Shown here: positions 54,705 to 64,000 of the stretch, one piece after another
How the letters are laid out: each line of letters starts with the position of its first letter
Position numbering within the stretch: position 1 is the first letter of the stretch
Source: Phaeoceros laevis
Lineage: Eukaryota > Anthocerotophyta > Anthocerotopsida > Notothyladales
Length of the DNA stretch: 64,000 nucleotides
Assembly: GCA_049999765.1 (NCBI GenBank)
Contig: JBNGIQ010008748.1
Coordinates: forward strand, 1-64,000
Reading direction: 5' to 3'
The notes under the pieces: generated by a model
Database searches by the model: none
The model's input: only the letters and a program-made list of their open reading frames with translations
What the model was told of the DNA's origin: nothing
Position numbers and translations under genes: made by a program

Positions 54705-56169
54705 TCATGTGGAGGGTTCCAATGAGTTCGCCCAAATTTCCTCCTGAAGAGCACTATCTGGAGTGTAACGAACTTGGGATGTATGTCCACAGAGATGTAT
54801 GCAATATTGTGGTGAAATTGGTGGAATATGTAGGAGATACAATGGCCGTTGCAGATGTTCCTGGTTTTCTCCTGAAGCTGGGTTGATGCCAAACCCATCG
54901 CATAGAGTAAGGTTTACTTCTATTTTTTCAGTAGCTGCTTGCATTGCGTTGTCGCATCTTGTTTCGGGCTCGTCCGCAGCATACTATCCACCTTTGCTGT
55001 CCATCAAGCTGGAAAGGCCAGCATTATGACTAAGTTGGGGCTCCCATTTGCTCGCTACCGTGCAGAATGTTATTGATCCGATTACTTGGAAACATGTAAT
55101 TGCTCGTGGTGTTCTCCAGTAGTGTGGGATGATTATGTCGAGTTGGATGCACTTATGGTACGTGAGATACTTCTACCTTTGTTGTTAGCTGCACTGCAGC
55201 TGTCCAGTTCGTCTCAACTGATATGCTTGACAGCTCTACAGAGACACAGATGGAAACTTGAAACGAGGCTGTGCTTAAGAGGAACCACTCAAATATTTGA
55301 GGAGGCCAGCAATGGGTGCCTGCTTTGGAAGCGCAAACATATTGCGTTCAGCTTCAAACTCAGCAGTGGCTGTCCTTTCAGCAGCCCGTTTGCTAGCCTG
55401 AATGGAGTGTCAATTACAAGCTGTTCCGGAACAGAAGAAGACTCTGTCCCATCATGTGCCACTAGCGTCCTGAAGAATGTGATAGGCGATGAATAACACT
55501 GTTGTGGGAACAACTCTTATCTGGGGCCTGCTGGCTGTCGCTTTCACCCACGGCACGCTTTTATTGCCATTCCTCATGTGCTTCCAACTGCTCAATGCCC
55601 CTTCTGCTTGAGCCCAAGTTGATGCCTCCAAGTCGTCAGTAGAATTTTTTTTTTTAAATCATATCTGCATAACCAATATGCACTATTTGAGTTGTGGGTC
55701 ATGCGTTGAATTGCATGTGGAGCTGCTCCTAGGGAGTCTTCCATATCAGACGACAAATATAGCTCAGAGTGCATGTGCTTGTCCGAACGCAATGTCCCCT
55801 AGACTCTCCACCATTGGCGTCGGGCTGTGATAGTTTCGAGGTCCGAACTTCCAAGGCTGTTAAACGTTTTAATGGTTGAATAGAAGTTTCTTGAATTAGA
55901 ATATGCAGATTAGAATCATTAGATCAGCCTGACGGGGCGAGCTGCAGGCCAAGGGCGAGCGGACATGGCGGGCCGAGCTGCGGGGCATAGCGGGCCGGGT
56001 CGGGGTAGAGTGACCGCGGCATGCCAGGCGACGCAGCCAGGGCGATCAATCGGCGCATGGCGGGGCGTGATTGGAAGGGCAGGGCGGTTGAGGCATGGCG
56101 GGGCGGGGAAAGGCAAGGGCCTGCAGGGCAAGTGGGGTGTAGAGATGCTATTTTGATAGTGGGAGGAGT
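54705..56169. other. No recognised gene; G/C-rich promoter
   Basis: 54,705-55,900 contains short frames without recognisable domains, probably the 3' flank of the PPR gene. 55,925-56,130 is markedly G/C-rich, with GGCGGGGC and GGGCCGGG phrases, and directly precedes the E3 ligase gene; it is a likely promoter. Confidence 0.5.
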
Positions 56170-58797
56170 ATGGACTGGCCGCAATTGGAAGGAGATGCTG
56201 TGGTACAGGAGTTGGACCGGTCTTCCGAAGCCTTGAGGAAGCGAGCAAGGTTTCAGCTTACGTATGTGGCAGACGAGTACGAGGATGAGGACGGGGATAC
56301 TGCAACAGGTTTTCTGTTGGCTGATCCTCCGCCGAAAGGCATGAGCAAAGGATCGGGGGCTTCTACAGAGCTTTCCAGTGGCTGGGTGTTGCCGCATGCT
56401 GCAAGAGCTAGTTCCGGCCATCCTTCTCCCGAATGCGACATGGGTGCTACTGGCAGTCGTCATAGCAAGCAAAGTGGGCGGAGCTGTTTAAACAAAAGTC
56501 TGAAAGGGACGACCTGCGGTAGGTTCAGGACTTGCCGCCTGCATGAGCATGAACTCTCGGATTCTGGAGAGTGTCCCTCTGGAAGTTGTTCCCCCCTCGC
56601 AAGTCCTTTGGACAACAGTCGTAAGCGGCAGCACGAGGAAGAAATAAGCGAGGTTGTTGGTTGTACCGATGACCTTGATGCTTCTGCTGAAGAATTTGAA
56701 CTAGAAACTGTTATCCTGTCGGATGACGAGATGGAGGATGCACACTTCACCTGCCACTGGTGCAGGGAAAGCTTACCCATGTATCACCTTGCTCCCAGTA
56801 TGAGCTGTCTATGTCTCTTCTGCATTCCTTGTGTACGAGAGCATGTTGAGGCGACTCTAGGGGTTTCCTTGGAAAGTTCTTTCAAACGACGTGCTACACA
56901 AGAGAATGGGGAAACACATCCTATGGAGATTGTGGAGAAGGACCAAGGATCCACGCCATCCACTGGCAAGCGAATTGAAGGCGACTATGGCAGTCTCCTG
57001 GATCCTGTGCAGTGGATTGCTTGCCCCACACCTTCTTGTGATGGCAGGTTAGACCTCCTGGATGCTCAAAGTCTGGCACGTGAGGCGTTCAAGAAGTGGG
57101 AGGATGCAGTCAGTCGTGAATTTCTCCACCAGAGTTCCGCTTTCGTAAATTGTCCGGGATGTAGCATTATGATAGAGAAGGTGGCGAGCGACTTACCTCC
57201 AGGAGTCTCTGGAGTGCCAGAAATTGCAAGGACTGCACCTTACGTGGAGCGGGACAAACATGGCACTCCTTTGTCACACGCTGCCTTGCGCCACAAGGCT
57301 GCAAATCGATTTCGCTGTCCATATTGCACTGTTGACTTCTGTGGGAAGTGTATGAGCAAGCCATACCATGAGGGGAAAACTTGCGAGGAGTTTGAGGTCG
57401 AAAAAACAGCTGTTAGGTGCAATTTTTGTGAAGGAGTTGTCCGCTCCCAAAATAGCGAGAGGGTCAGACTTGTTGCTTTGCAATCCAAGTCTGTCAAGGA
57501 GCTCCGAAGTGAGCTGGAAAAGGACGAGGTGGACATTGCGTGGTGTGTTGAGAAGACAGAGTTGGTACAGGTGCAGAATTATTCTTCTGGTGTATGTGCA
57601 GCCAAGGAGTGTAGAAAGCTGTTAAAAGGATCATGCACTCGGACTCTGGACTGCGGACATCAGTGTGGAGGAGTTCGAGCCGAGCGCAGTTGTCTACCAT
57701 GCCTGGAGGTATGGAAGGTTCCAGGGTTTTTGAATAGGTACACAATTCTTACTGCACTTGCTGCAATATTAGATTTTTATGAGGCCGTGTATTGTTTCTG
57801 ACTCAGGATGGCTGTCACACAAAAGCCCGTCCTGGTGGGAAGATGTTGGCATCAGGTGATGACCTCTGCCCCATCTGCTTGGTCGAGCCTTTGAGGAGAG
57901 CCCCAGCCATAATGCTGAGTTGCGGCCATGTAATCCACTTGCAATGTGGAAAGAAGAAAGTTGATGAAGGCTATCCAGGCCCTGCAATTAGCTTTGGGTT
58001 TCTCAACTGCTCTGAATGTGGGGAGATAATGCGGCACTTATCTTTGGAGCCTCATCTATGGAAGCAAGTGGTACTGATGGATCTGGTATGGCTCAGTTCA
58101 TGAGATGTCTTGAACTAGCTTCTGGGACCAGTACCTACAGATGGAAAACATTGCATGTAACTCTTTGGTTCTATCCTCCAGGTGAAAGAAAAGGCCCTTG
58201 AACGATTGAGGATGGATGGTTCCATGAAGAACTTGAGGCCGCAGAGTGACGGGGATCTCACAGCACTTGCTATAAAGAAGTTCCAGTACTACATGTGCTC
58301 GAAGTGTAAGGCTCCATATTTTGGAGGAGTTCAGAACTGTGGTGCTGGAAATCAACAGTAAGTTTACAACTCGGTTTTGTACTTCTTTATTTTGCACAAT
58401 GTGCATACAGGAATTGTGGGATTGCCCCTATGAAGTCTTTTTGACACCGAGTGTGATCTCTGTCACCAGGGAGAACGCCAATGCTAATGAATATAATCCC
58501 CTTGAGCTAATATGCGGAGGCTGCAGTGCAGCAAATGGCCATGCAAAATGTAAGAAAGGTCATGGTAAGGAGTATATAGAGTTCAAGTGCCGCTATTGTT
58601 GCTCCATGGCAACTTATTTCTGCTTTGGGAAGACCCACTTTTGTGATACCTGTCACAACCAGCGACCTGATTTAAGGAAAGACAGTGTCCTTCCCAAATG
58701 TAAAGGAGCCCGGTATTGCCCTTTGCGAGTTGATCACGCACCCAATGGCCAAGAATGCTGCCTTGGTTGCTCAATGTGTCGGCTTGAAGGGCAATAA
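56170..58797 (+). CDS. RING1-IBR plus RING-Cys-Relay (MYCBP2-type) E3 ubiquitin ligase
   Basis: Four exons (56170-57708, 57807-58085, 58182-58357, 58470-58797), all GT-AG, give 773 residues. Residues 195-225 look like a RING1 (C195, C198, C213, C215, C218, C221), followed by C285/C290. An IBR has C328, C331, C383, C386, C391, C394, H400, C405. A cysteine cluster with LDCGHQCGGVRAERSCLPCL precedes a RING-H2 (C534, C537, C552, H554, H557, C560, C581, C584). Then comes the tandem-cysteine domain of RING-Cys-Relay ligases: C659 (GGVQNC) aligns with human MYCBP2 C4520, and C716 (YFCFG) with C4572; F717, F722, H727 and E677 match the residues around that site. MYCBP2 passes ubiquitin between these cysteines and esterifies threonine. 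This protein lacks all of the 4000-residue PHR body. Ubiquitin ester transfer is thus inferred. Confidence 0.88.
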
Positions 58798-59774
58798 GCA
58801 ATCTATGAAACCTGTACATATCCCTCAAGTAGACCTTCAGAGCAGCTCTTTCAGACGTTTGCACTTGGATAGTTTCATTCAAAACATTGTAGGTCACCAA
58901 TGCGTGGGGGGAACCCCTATTCATTGCCATGAGGCGACATTTTTTGATGTTTTTGAAACAGGAAGCAAAGGAAAGAGGGGATTAAGATGGTTGTGGTCTT
59001 CACCTTCACGTTAACCTGATCTTGTGAAGTTGTCTGTTGCAGAATGCAGATGACCACCCACTTGTGCGCTTGCTAGATAACTTCGCTAGCATGAAGCCGT
59101 CCTACCAAGAGTTAGCTTCAACGCTGGGAAGCCTCGATCTACTTACTGACATCTGTGGTGGAAGAGAGATGAGTAAGGCTAGAAAAGGTACAGCAGAGTG
59201 TATCCGTATGTCTAACGTGTTTTTGGGCTGCAGCAATGGCTCGCACGAGGAGGTGTTACCTCATTGACGATCCTGTCGCCATGTATTGAGCAAAATGCTG
59301 TATGCTAAGAATGATGTGATGCTTTAGCCAGTCAACGTGGTCCCGAAGCTCACCTCTCCCTTGGTGAGGGGAAGTGCAGATGTCATGAAGTACGAGAAAC
59401 ATGTCTGCTTGCTGCTTAGAACTTTTACATTGTCAAAATACCTCACAAAAGTAGCTCCTTTCTGAAACTCTGCAACTTGAAAGGACAAGACGGTACGTGT
59501 GCTTTTTGATTGCATGACCAGTTCACAGACTCTTCACCGACATGCCTGCTCTAAACTTGGACTTCATTATTACGCTGTCCGTGAATTCCATTTATTCCAC
59601 CGAGACCCCTAGCCGTTGCCAGAACGGGGTTCTGTCACGTCTCTCCGAATGGACAAGAAAGAACAGAATAGGATCCTTGGTCAAGTTAGACGCTGGACGT
59701 TAGACACAGCAGCTCGAATAGCTCCGCAACTTATGTAGTCCAGATGGAGGCGGCGTTGATTACCTGAATCGTGG
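58798..59774. other. No recognised gene
   Basis: A plus frame at 59,037-59,267 (HPLVRLLDNFASMKPSYQEL) begins right after a possible acceptor (TGTTGCAG) and might be an alternative 3' exon of the E3 gene, but the upstream frame already ends in the expected family C terminus. Otherwise nothing is recognised. Confidence 0.4.
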
Positions 59775-60185
59775 TCAAGTTAAACGCCAATCTGCACAAA
59801 CTCCTTTAGTGCAGTTGAAGGTCCTACAAACGATGTCGCACCCGCCACAGTTCTTGTCATCCACTGAAATGTCGCTGCATATGAAGGTACTGTTGTTATT
59901 GATGTTGCAGCATGTCAGACTTTGGCCAGGACGAGGCAGCGAGGCGGCCAGATCACTGCAAAAGGTGGGTTGTGCTTCACAGGACGTCGGAGGACCCGAC
60001 GGAGGAGGAGGTGGCGGAGGAGGCGGCGAAGGCGGAGGTTGGCAGTTGCGGTGCTTCCGCTTCGCGTCTGCGATGCACAGGAAGCATATTAGCAGGACCA
60101 AGAGTGTCCACCCACGAGCCACTGCTGAGTATCCGGGCAGCAGTTCCTGGTGCAAGTGAAGGTCTCGCGAACGATAACAGGCCAA
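59775..60185 (-). CDS. STIG1-like secreted cysteine-rich protein, 5' end unresolved
   Basis: The minus-strand frame has a strong signal peptide (GWTLLVLLICFLCIADA), a proline run (PPPSPPPPPPPPP) and a cysteine-rich tail (QPTFCSDLAASL, LTCCNINNNSTFICSDISVD, NCGGCDIVCRTF, CTKGVCADWRLT) with the CC...C and NCGxC spacing of STIG1 proteins. The frame has no ATG: it opens at a TTG just after TAA, so the true start is probably in an upstream exon, or the copy is inactive. STIG1 proteins are secreted and, in flowering plants, act at the stigma surface and in pollen-tube growth; in other plants the role is open. Only one full NCGxC module is present. Confidence 0.55.
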   Translation of the reverse strand: MACYRSRDLHLHQELLPGYSAVARGWTLLVLLICFLCIADAKRKHRNCQPPPSPPPPPPPPPSGPPTSCEAQPTFCSDLAASLPRPGQSLTCCNINNNSTFICSDISVDDKNCGGCDIVCRTFNCTKGVCADWRLT

Positions 60186-60375
60186 TTACAAATCTGGAGT
60201 TGTGCCCAATCCTATTCTTCGTCCAAGACGTGGCTGGATGAGGCGCCGCATGACTCCGGTTGACTTGATATCCGTGTTTTAGCTGGCAACCAGCCAGGTT
60301 GTCGTATGTGGCAGTCTGGCTTTGTTCATCATTGAGGCCCTTCGCTGCACCTTAACAACTCCTAGCTGCACTGTG

Positions 60376-62832
60376 TCATATTCGCGCTTTCTCCTTCAGC
60401 CCTTGCTCAACTTTCGCCAAGAGGTCAAACACCTGATCATGCTGTTTGTTCATAGGATCTCCTACCCCGAAGTGACGCATTTCCAGCTCATGCTCTATCT
60501 GGCTCTGGCTAGGCTCTTTCCAGGCTCCAGCACTTTCTTGCAGCTCAGTTACCTCCTTTGCAAGGTCCCAAAAGCCACAGTCAGCATAGAGATTCGACAT
60601 CAAGAAATATGCAGAAGCATTCTGTGGCTGCAGACTTATCGCGCAGTCAAAAGCTTGTTTCCCCAGCACCACCTTGCCATGCTTTCGACATGCACTCAAC
60701 AAACAGAGGCACATGGATAGGTCAGGCTGCATTGGCATGGCTCGTAGCAAGCTCTCTGCCATGGTGAAGTATCCAGCACGCCCAAGAAGGTCGACCACAC
60801 TGGCGTAATGCTCGATTTCTGGAATTAAACCATGATCTTTGCTCATGGATGCAAAAACCTGGATACCTGTCTCCACTAGGCCAGCATGACTGCAAGCAGA
60901 GAGAAGTGAAAGAAACGTCACTGCATTAGGCCTCATACCTGCCAGCTGCATGTCCTCGTACAACTGCAAGCTTACGGCACAGTCCCCTTGTCGTGCATAT
61001 CCAGCAATAAGTGCATTCCACGACACCACACTGGGCTGCACTAGTGTGTCAAACACATTCTGCGCGTACCACATGCTTGCACATGCCCCATATGCATGAA
61101 TCAGAGTGTTTGCCAGAAGGAGACTCGTCTTGTTTTCTGTGGAGACTTCAGAGTGATGGACCTGCCTACAAATCTGCAAGCATCCTGTACTGCTGCATGC
61201 TTTCAAGATGCACACAAGAGTAATCTCATCCGCACATACGCATTTCTGTTGCATTTGTCTGTACAGGTGCAATGCTTTCTCTCCCTGGCCATGGCCAACA
61301 TATGCTTCAAGCATCGCATTCCATGACACTAGATCTCGGACGAGCAAGTTCTCAAACACATCCTCTGCATCTTCAAGGCTTCCACACTTCCCATACATAG
61401 TAATAAGGGCGTTACAGACAAAAACATCCGAAGAATAACCTTTCTTCCGTGCATCAGCATGTAGAGTCTTTCCCCTTCCCAGAGACTTCAACTTCAAGGA
61501 AGTCAGCTCCAACATATCATCTCCCTTCTGCCCAAGCATCCCACATGCCTGGAGAGCACTGACGTAGGTTCTATCATCTGGGCTCACTCCTCCTTCCCTC
61601 ATTGCTTCATACAGCTCCAGACCCGTATCTCCTAGGCCTTGCTGAGCATATGCAGCCAGCATTGCGTTCCATGCCACAATGTCCCGCTCTACCAGCGCAT
61701 CAAATACATTCTGTGCATCCACAATGCTTCCACACTTCCCATACATAGTTACGAGAGTGCTACCAACAACGACATCTGAGCTGTAGCCCCTGGTCGAAGC
61801 ATCAGCATGTATTGCCTTGCCCCGTTCTAAACACACTACTCGTCTATTTGTATAAGCGTCTTCCTTCGCTGCAAGCATGGCACACGCTTGCAGCGCAGTA
61901 ACTAAGCTCCAGCCATCTAGACCCGCACTTTCCTCCCTCATTTGATCATAGAGCTGCAAAGCTTGCTCTGCATGGCCCTGCTGAAAATAAGCTACCAGCA
62001 TCCCGTTACAAGTCACCACATCACGGCAGGACAGCTTATCAAACACGTTTCTGGCATCCGCAACGCTCCCACACCTTGCATACATGTCCACCAGACATGT
62101 GCCCACAAACAAGTCAGTTTCACAGCTGAACTTCAAAACCTCAGCATGAATGCTCTTTCCTTCTTTCAGGTCACCTCTGCTGCTACAAGCTTTGAGTAGG
62201 CTGACAAAGGTATAGGTGTTTGGCTGCACACCTTCGTCTCGCATGTCCCAGTACATTCTTAGGGCTTCATGACCTTGCCCAGACTCAACGTTGCCAGATA
62301 TCAGAGCTGTCCACGAAAAAACAGTCCTCTGTCGCAACCTCGAAAAGACCTGTAGCGCATCTGCAAGGCCACCGCACTTGACCAACGTGCTCACCAGATA
62401 CTCTCCGAGAAACCTAGTGGACTCCAACCCATGTTGCGCCAAATGAGCACGCACACGCTTAGTCTGAGCCAGGGCTTTCCTTCGCGTGCAGGCCTTCAAC
62501 AAACAGGTATATGCATCCATCACAGGGGGCGTCTCCATGCGCACCAGCACATCCACCGCTCTTTGCAGCTCCCCCTGCGAGCAGAGAGCTTGAATTTCCT
62601 TCCCAGTTACAGTAGGTCTCATGACAAACGAAGACGGTCCTTGCTCTCCCCTGGAGCCACTTTGATGCTGAGCATCCGAACTGTTCATCTCAAAATCCAC
62701 CAATGAGCCCCTGTCATGATTGCTCAACCCCAGGGTCTCCCTTGCCTTTCTTCTGTGCGAAACGTTTGGGTGTCGAGGGCTGATCTGCAAGCCTGTTGAA
62801 GCAACAGGCCCGACCATTCTTTGCAGGGCCAT
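60376..62832 (-). CDS. PPR protein, PLS class, E+ type
   Basis: A single exon of 818 codons from the ATG at 62832. The N terminus is basic and Ser-rich (organelle import); no PDF motif is visible, unlike the other PPR genes here. About 18 PPR motifs follow (for example MYGKCGSIVDAQNVFDALVE, DIVAWNAMLAAYAQQGLGD). Two L-type motifs contain the same kind of 15-20-residue helix-loop insertion seen in the gene at 14,108-16,723 (after CAMLAAKEDAYTNRR and CGMLGQKGDDMLELT). The E region (HYASVVDLLGRAGYFTMAES, YFLMSNLYADCGFWDLAKEV) leads to an E+ remnant (KEPSQSQIEHELEMRHFGVG) and ends KEKARI before any DYW core. The PG box is SQ rather than PG. Expected to be an organellar RNA-site recognition factor. 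Confidence 0.9.
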   Translation of the reverse strand: MALQRMVGPVASTGLQISPRHPNVSHRRKARETLGLSNHDRGSLVDFEMNSSDAQHQSGSRGEQGPSSFVMRPTVTGKEIQALCSQGELQRAVDVLVRMETPPVMDAYTCLLKACTRRKALAQTKRVRAHLAQHGLESTRFLGEYLVSTLVKCGGLADALQVFSRLRQRTVFSWTALISGNVESGQGHEALRMYWDMRDEGVQPNTYTFVSLLKACSSRGDLKEGKSIHAEVLKFSCETDLFVGTCLVDMYARCGSVADARNVFDKLSCRDVVTCNGMLVAYFQQGHAEQALQLYDQMREESAGLDGWSLVTALQACAMLAAKEDAYTNRRVVCLERGKAIHADASTRGYSSDVVVGSTLVTMYGKCGSIVDAQNVFDALVERDIVAWNAMLAAYAQQGLGDTGLELYEAMREGGVSPDDRTYVSALQACGMLGQKGDDMLELTSLKLKSLGRGKTLHADARKKGYSSDVFVCNALITMYGKCGSLEDAEDVFENLLVRDLVSWNAMLEAYVGHGQGEKALHLYRQMQQKCVCADEITLVCILKACSSTGCLQICRQVHHSEVSTENKTSLLLANTLIHAYGACASMWYAQNVFDTLVQPSVVSWNALIAGYARQGDCAVSLQLYEDMQLAGMRPNAVTFLSLLSACSHAGLVETGIQVFASMSKDHGLIPEIEHYASVVDLLGRAGYFTMAESLLRAMPMQPDLSMCLCLLSACRKHGKVVLGKQAFDCAISLQPQNASAYFLMSNLYADCGFWDLAKEVTELQESAGAWKEPSQSQIEHELEMRHFGVGDPMNKQHDQVFDLLAKVEQGLKEKARI

Positions 62833-64000
62833 CTCGCAATGTCGTTGACGGACCAGCAGGTGCTAAGGCACCGCTGTGTCGCTGCTCCACCATTCTGAGG
62901 GGGTGGAGAGATCCTCCCCCGACTGTTCTTCATGATGACAAAGGCAATTGGGTGAGCCAGTGGAACTGACCCCACTTCTCGTCCCATAGAAGGCACAGGC
63001 ATGGAATATGGTCCTTGGAGCAATCATGACCTTCCCACAGAAATCCAGGTCATACATAGAAGGATCCTGGACGACGTCACGAAAGGGATCCCTGGAAACT
63101 GGAGACATCTACAGTATTCTACTTCACCTCACGGGCAGCGTACTTCACCGTCTAGCCCTAGTAGTGGCCTCGTAGTCGCAAGGACGTACTGTTGGGTCCC
63201 ACACCACTGATAGCACCAAAACAGCGCTTGATGATGAACTGAACCAATACTTTGGAGCAACCAAAAGGGAACTGTTTAAACGTTCTATCCAGTCTTCCAC
63301 CTTTATCATTCTCTGGTCCAGAGGAGCACCATCTGTCACGACTCACGACGAATTGTCAAGGATTTGGTGCTGCATTGAAGCAACATTCATCCTCAACCCC
63401 CTCCTCGTATTCCGCCGGTTTTAAACGCGTGCATCTTTCCTAGCCGGGTGCCGTGTGAATTGAAGCCTTGGTTTGAATAGAGACTTGGCTTTCCTCAGCA
63501 GAATGTCGGAGCACCAGGGAGGGGGCTCGCTCTCCCGATTGTTGTGAATGCTTGCCTCTGGCTACCTTGAGGTTCAGGCGAGCTTGCAGGAATTCGGTAG
63601 TGGAGGTTGATGGCTGCTGCGGGGTCGCACACAATATCTCTGGCTCTGTTTGTCCCTCGTGGATCTGTTTTAGGACGGAATTCATCATCCACCTTGCCAC
63701 ATTCCGGGACTCCCAGAAGACGGAAGTCTTACTCTCTGCTTTCTCCTGAAGAGTGCCAGCGCAGCTGGAGAAATGCGGGTGCAAATTTTTGCTTGCCTGT
63801 TTCCACCACTTCCAGGACATGGGGGTTGGGGATTCGCCATCGCTGGCAAAGAAAGCGGGAACTGACAATGACGCTGATTGCTGCCGACAGCGGGAGCATC
63901 CTGTACGGTGTTCTCGCCGCTTGTGCAGCTCTGGGACAGGTACCTCCAATTTTGTCTTTTGCCTTCGGATCTTACACACCGTCTGATCAGTGACTGAAGC
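62833..64000. other. Upstream region and window end
   Basis: No certain gene. At the end, a plus-strand ATG near 63,870 opens TLIAADSGSILYGVLAACAA and LGQ, followed by a good donor (GGACAG/GTACCT at about 63,940), which might be a first coding exon of a gene running beyond the window. The minus frame over 63,440-63,979 lacks an early ATG and a recognised domain. Confidence 0.35.

Noticed and set aside
59809-60241. Gly-rich plus-strand frames
   Set aside because: They are the complement of the proline run and cysteine codons of the STIG1-like frame, which has a signal peptide and a family pattern.

Overview
The window is nuclear DNA of a land plant. Genes carry short GT-AG introns (about 75 to 160 bases) and encode plant-specific proteins: LPA1, a plant XPF/UVH1, a PADRE-domain protein, a CYP72-clan P450, a STIG1-like protein and, above all, large PLS-class pentatricopeptide repeat (PPR) proteins. 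Six intact or nearly intact PPR genes and at least four PPR relics in 64 kb, one of them with a DYW domain ending in Gly-Arg-Pro, suggest an early-diverging lineage with heavy organellar RNA editing (lycophyte, fern, hornwort or Haplomitrium-like liverwort). I cannot name the species from the sequence alone.

Layout. 1-8,100 is mostly gene-poor: a decayed PPR leader (0.75-1.22 kb), a tRNA-like hairpin, several families of tandem repeats in A/T-rich DNA (2.4-7.6 kb) and a broken STIG1-like gene. 9.3-16.7 kb holds a PPR relic, a PPR-DYW gene and a PPR-E+ gene, all on the minus strand. 17.7-28.8 kb is a compact housekeeping block: LPA1 (+), a SMYD4-like TPR/MYND/SET gene (-), XPF/UVH1 (+) and mitochondrial ribosomal protein uL14 (+); the last two are only 110 bases apart. 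29.9-32.6 kb is a three-exon PADRE gene (-). 34.7-42.3 kb is a head-to-head pair of giant PPR paralogues. A 432-base inverted-repeat element (42.5-42.9 kb) lies just before a five-exon P450 gene. 46.5-48.2 kb is a 1.7-kb region bounded by perfect 26-base inverted repeats and carrying PPR and PDF-motif fragments. A PPR relic follows (50.3-51.2 kb), then a multi-exon PDF-PPR gene (52.0-54.7 kb), an unusual E3 ligase gene (56.2-58.8 kb), a STIG1-like reading frame and a final PPR gene (60.4-62.8 kb).

Main observations. (1) The gene at 56,170-58,797 joins an RBR-type RING1-IBR region to a complete RING-Cys-Relay module like the C terminus of animal MYCBP2/PHR ligases, with both relay cysteines and the surrounding active-site residues kept. 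(2) Several PPR proteins carry at their N terminus the PDF motif otherwise known from organellar single-stranded-DNA-binding (OSB) proteins, and in one gene introns split the motif. (3) A transposon-like element carries fragments of this PDF-PPR family, which suggests a route for its spread. (4) The only PPR here with a DYW domain has the GRP ending and lacks the PG box, features I associate with the DYW:KP class linked to U-to-C editing.
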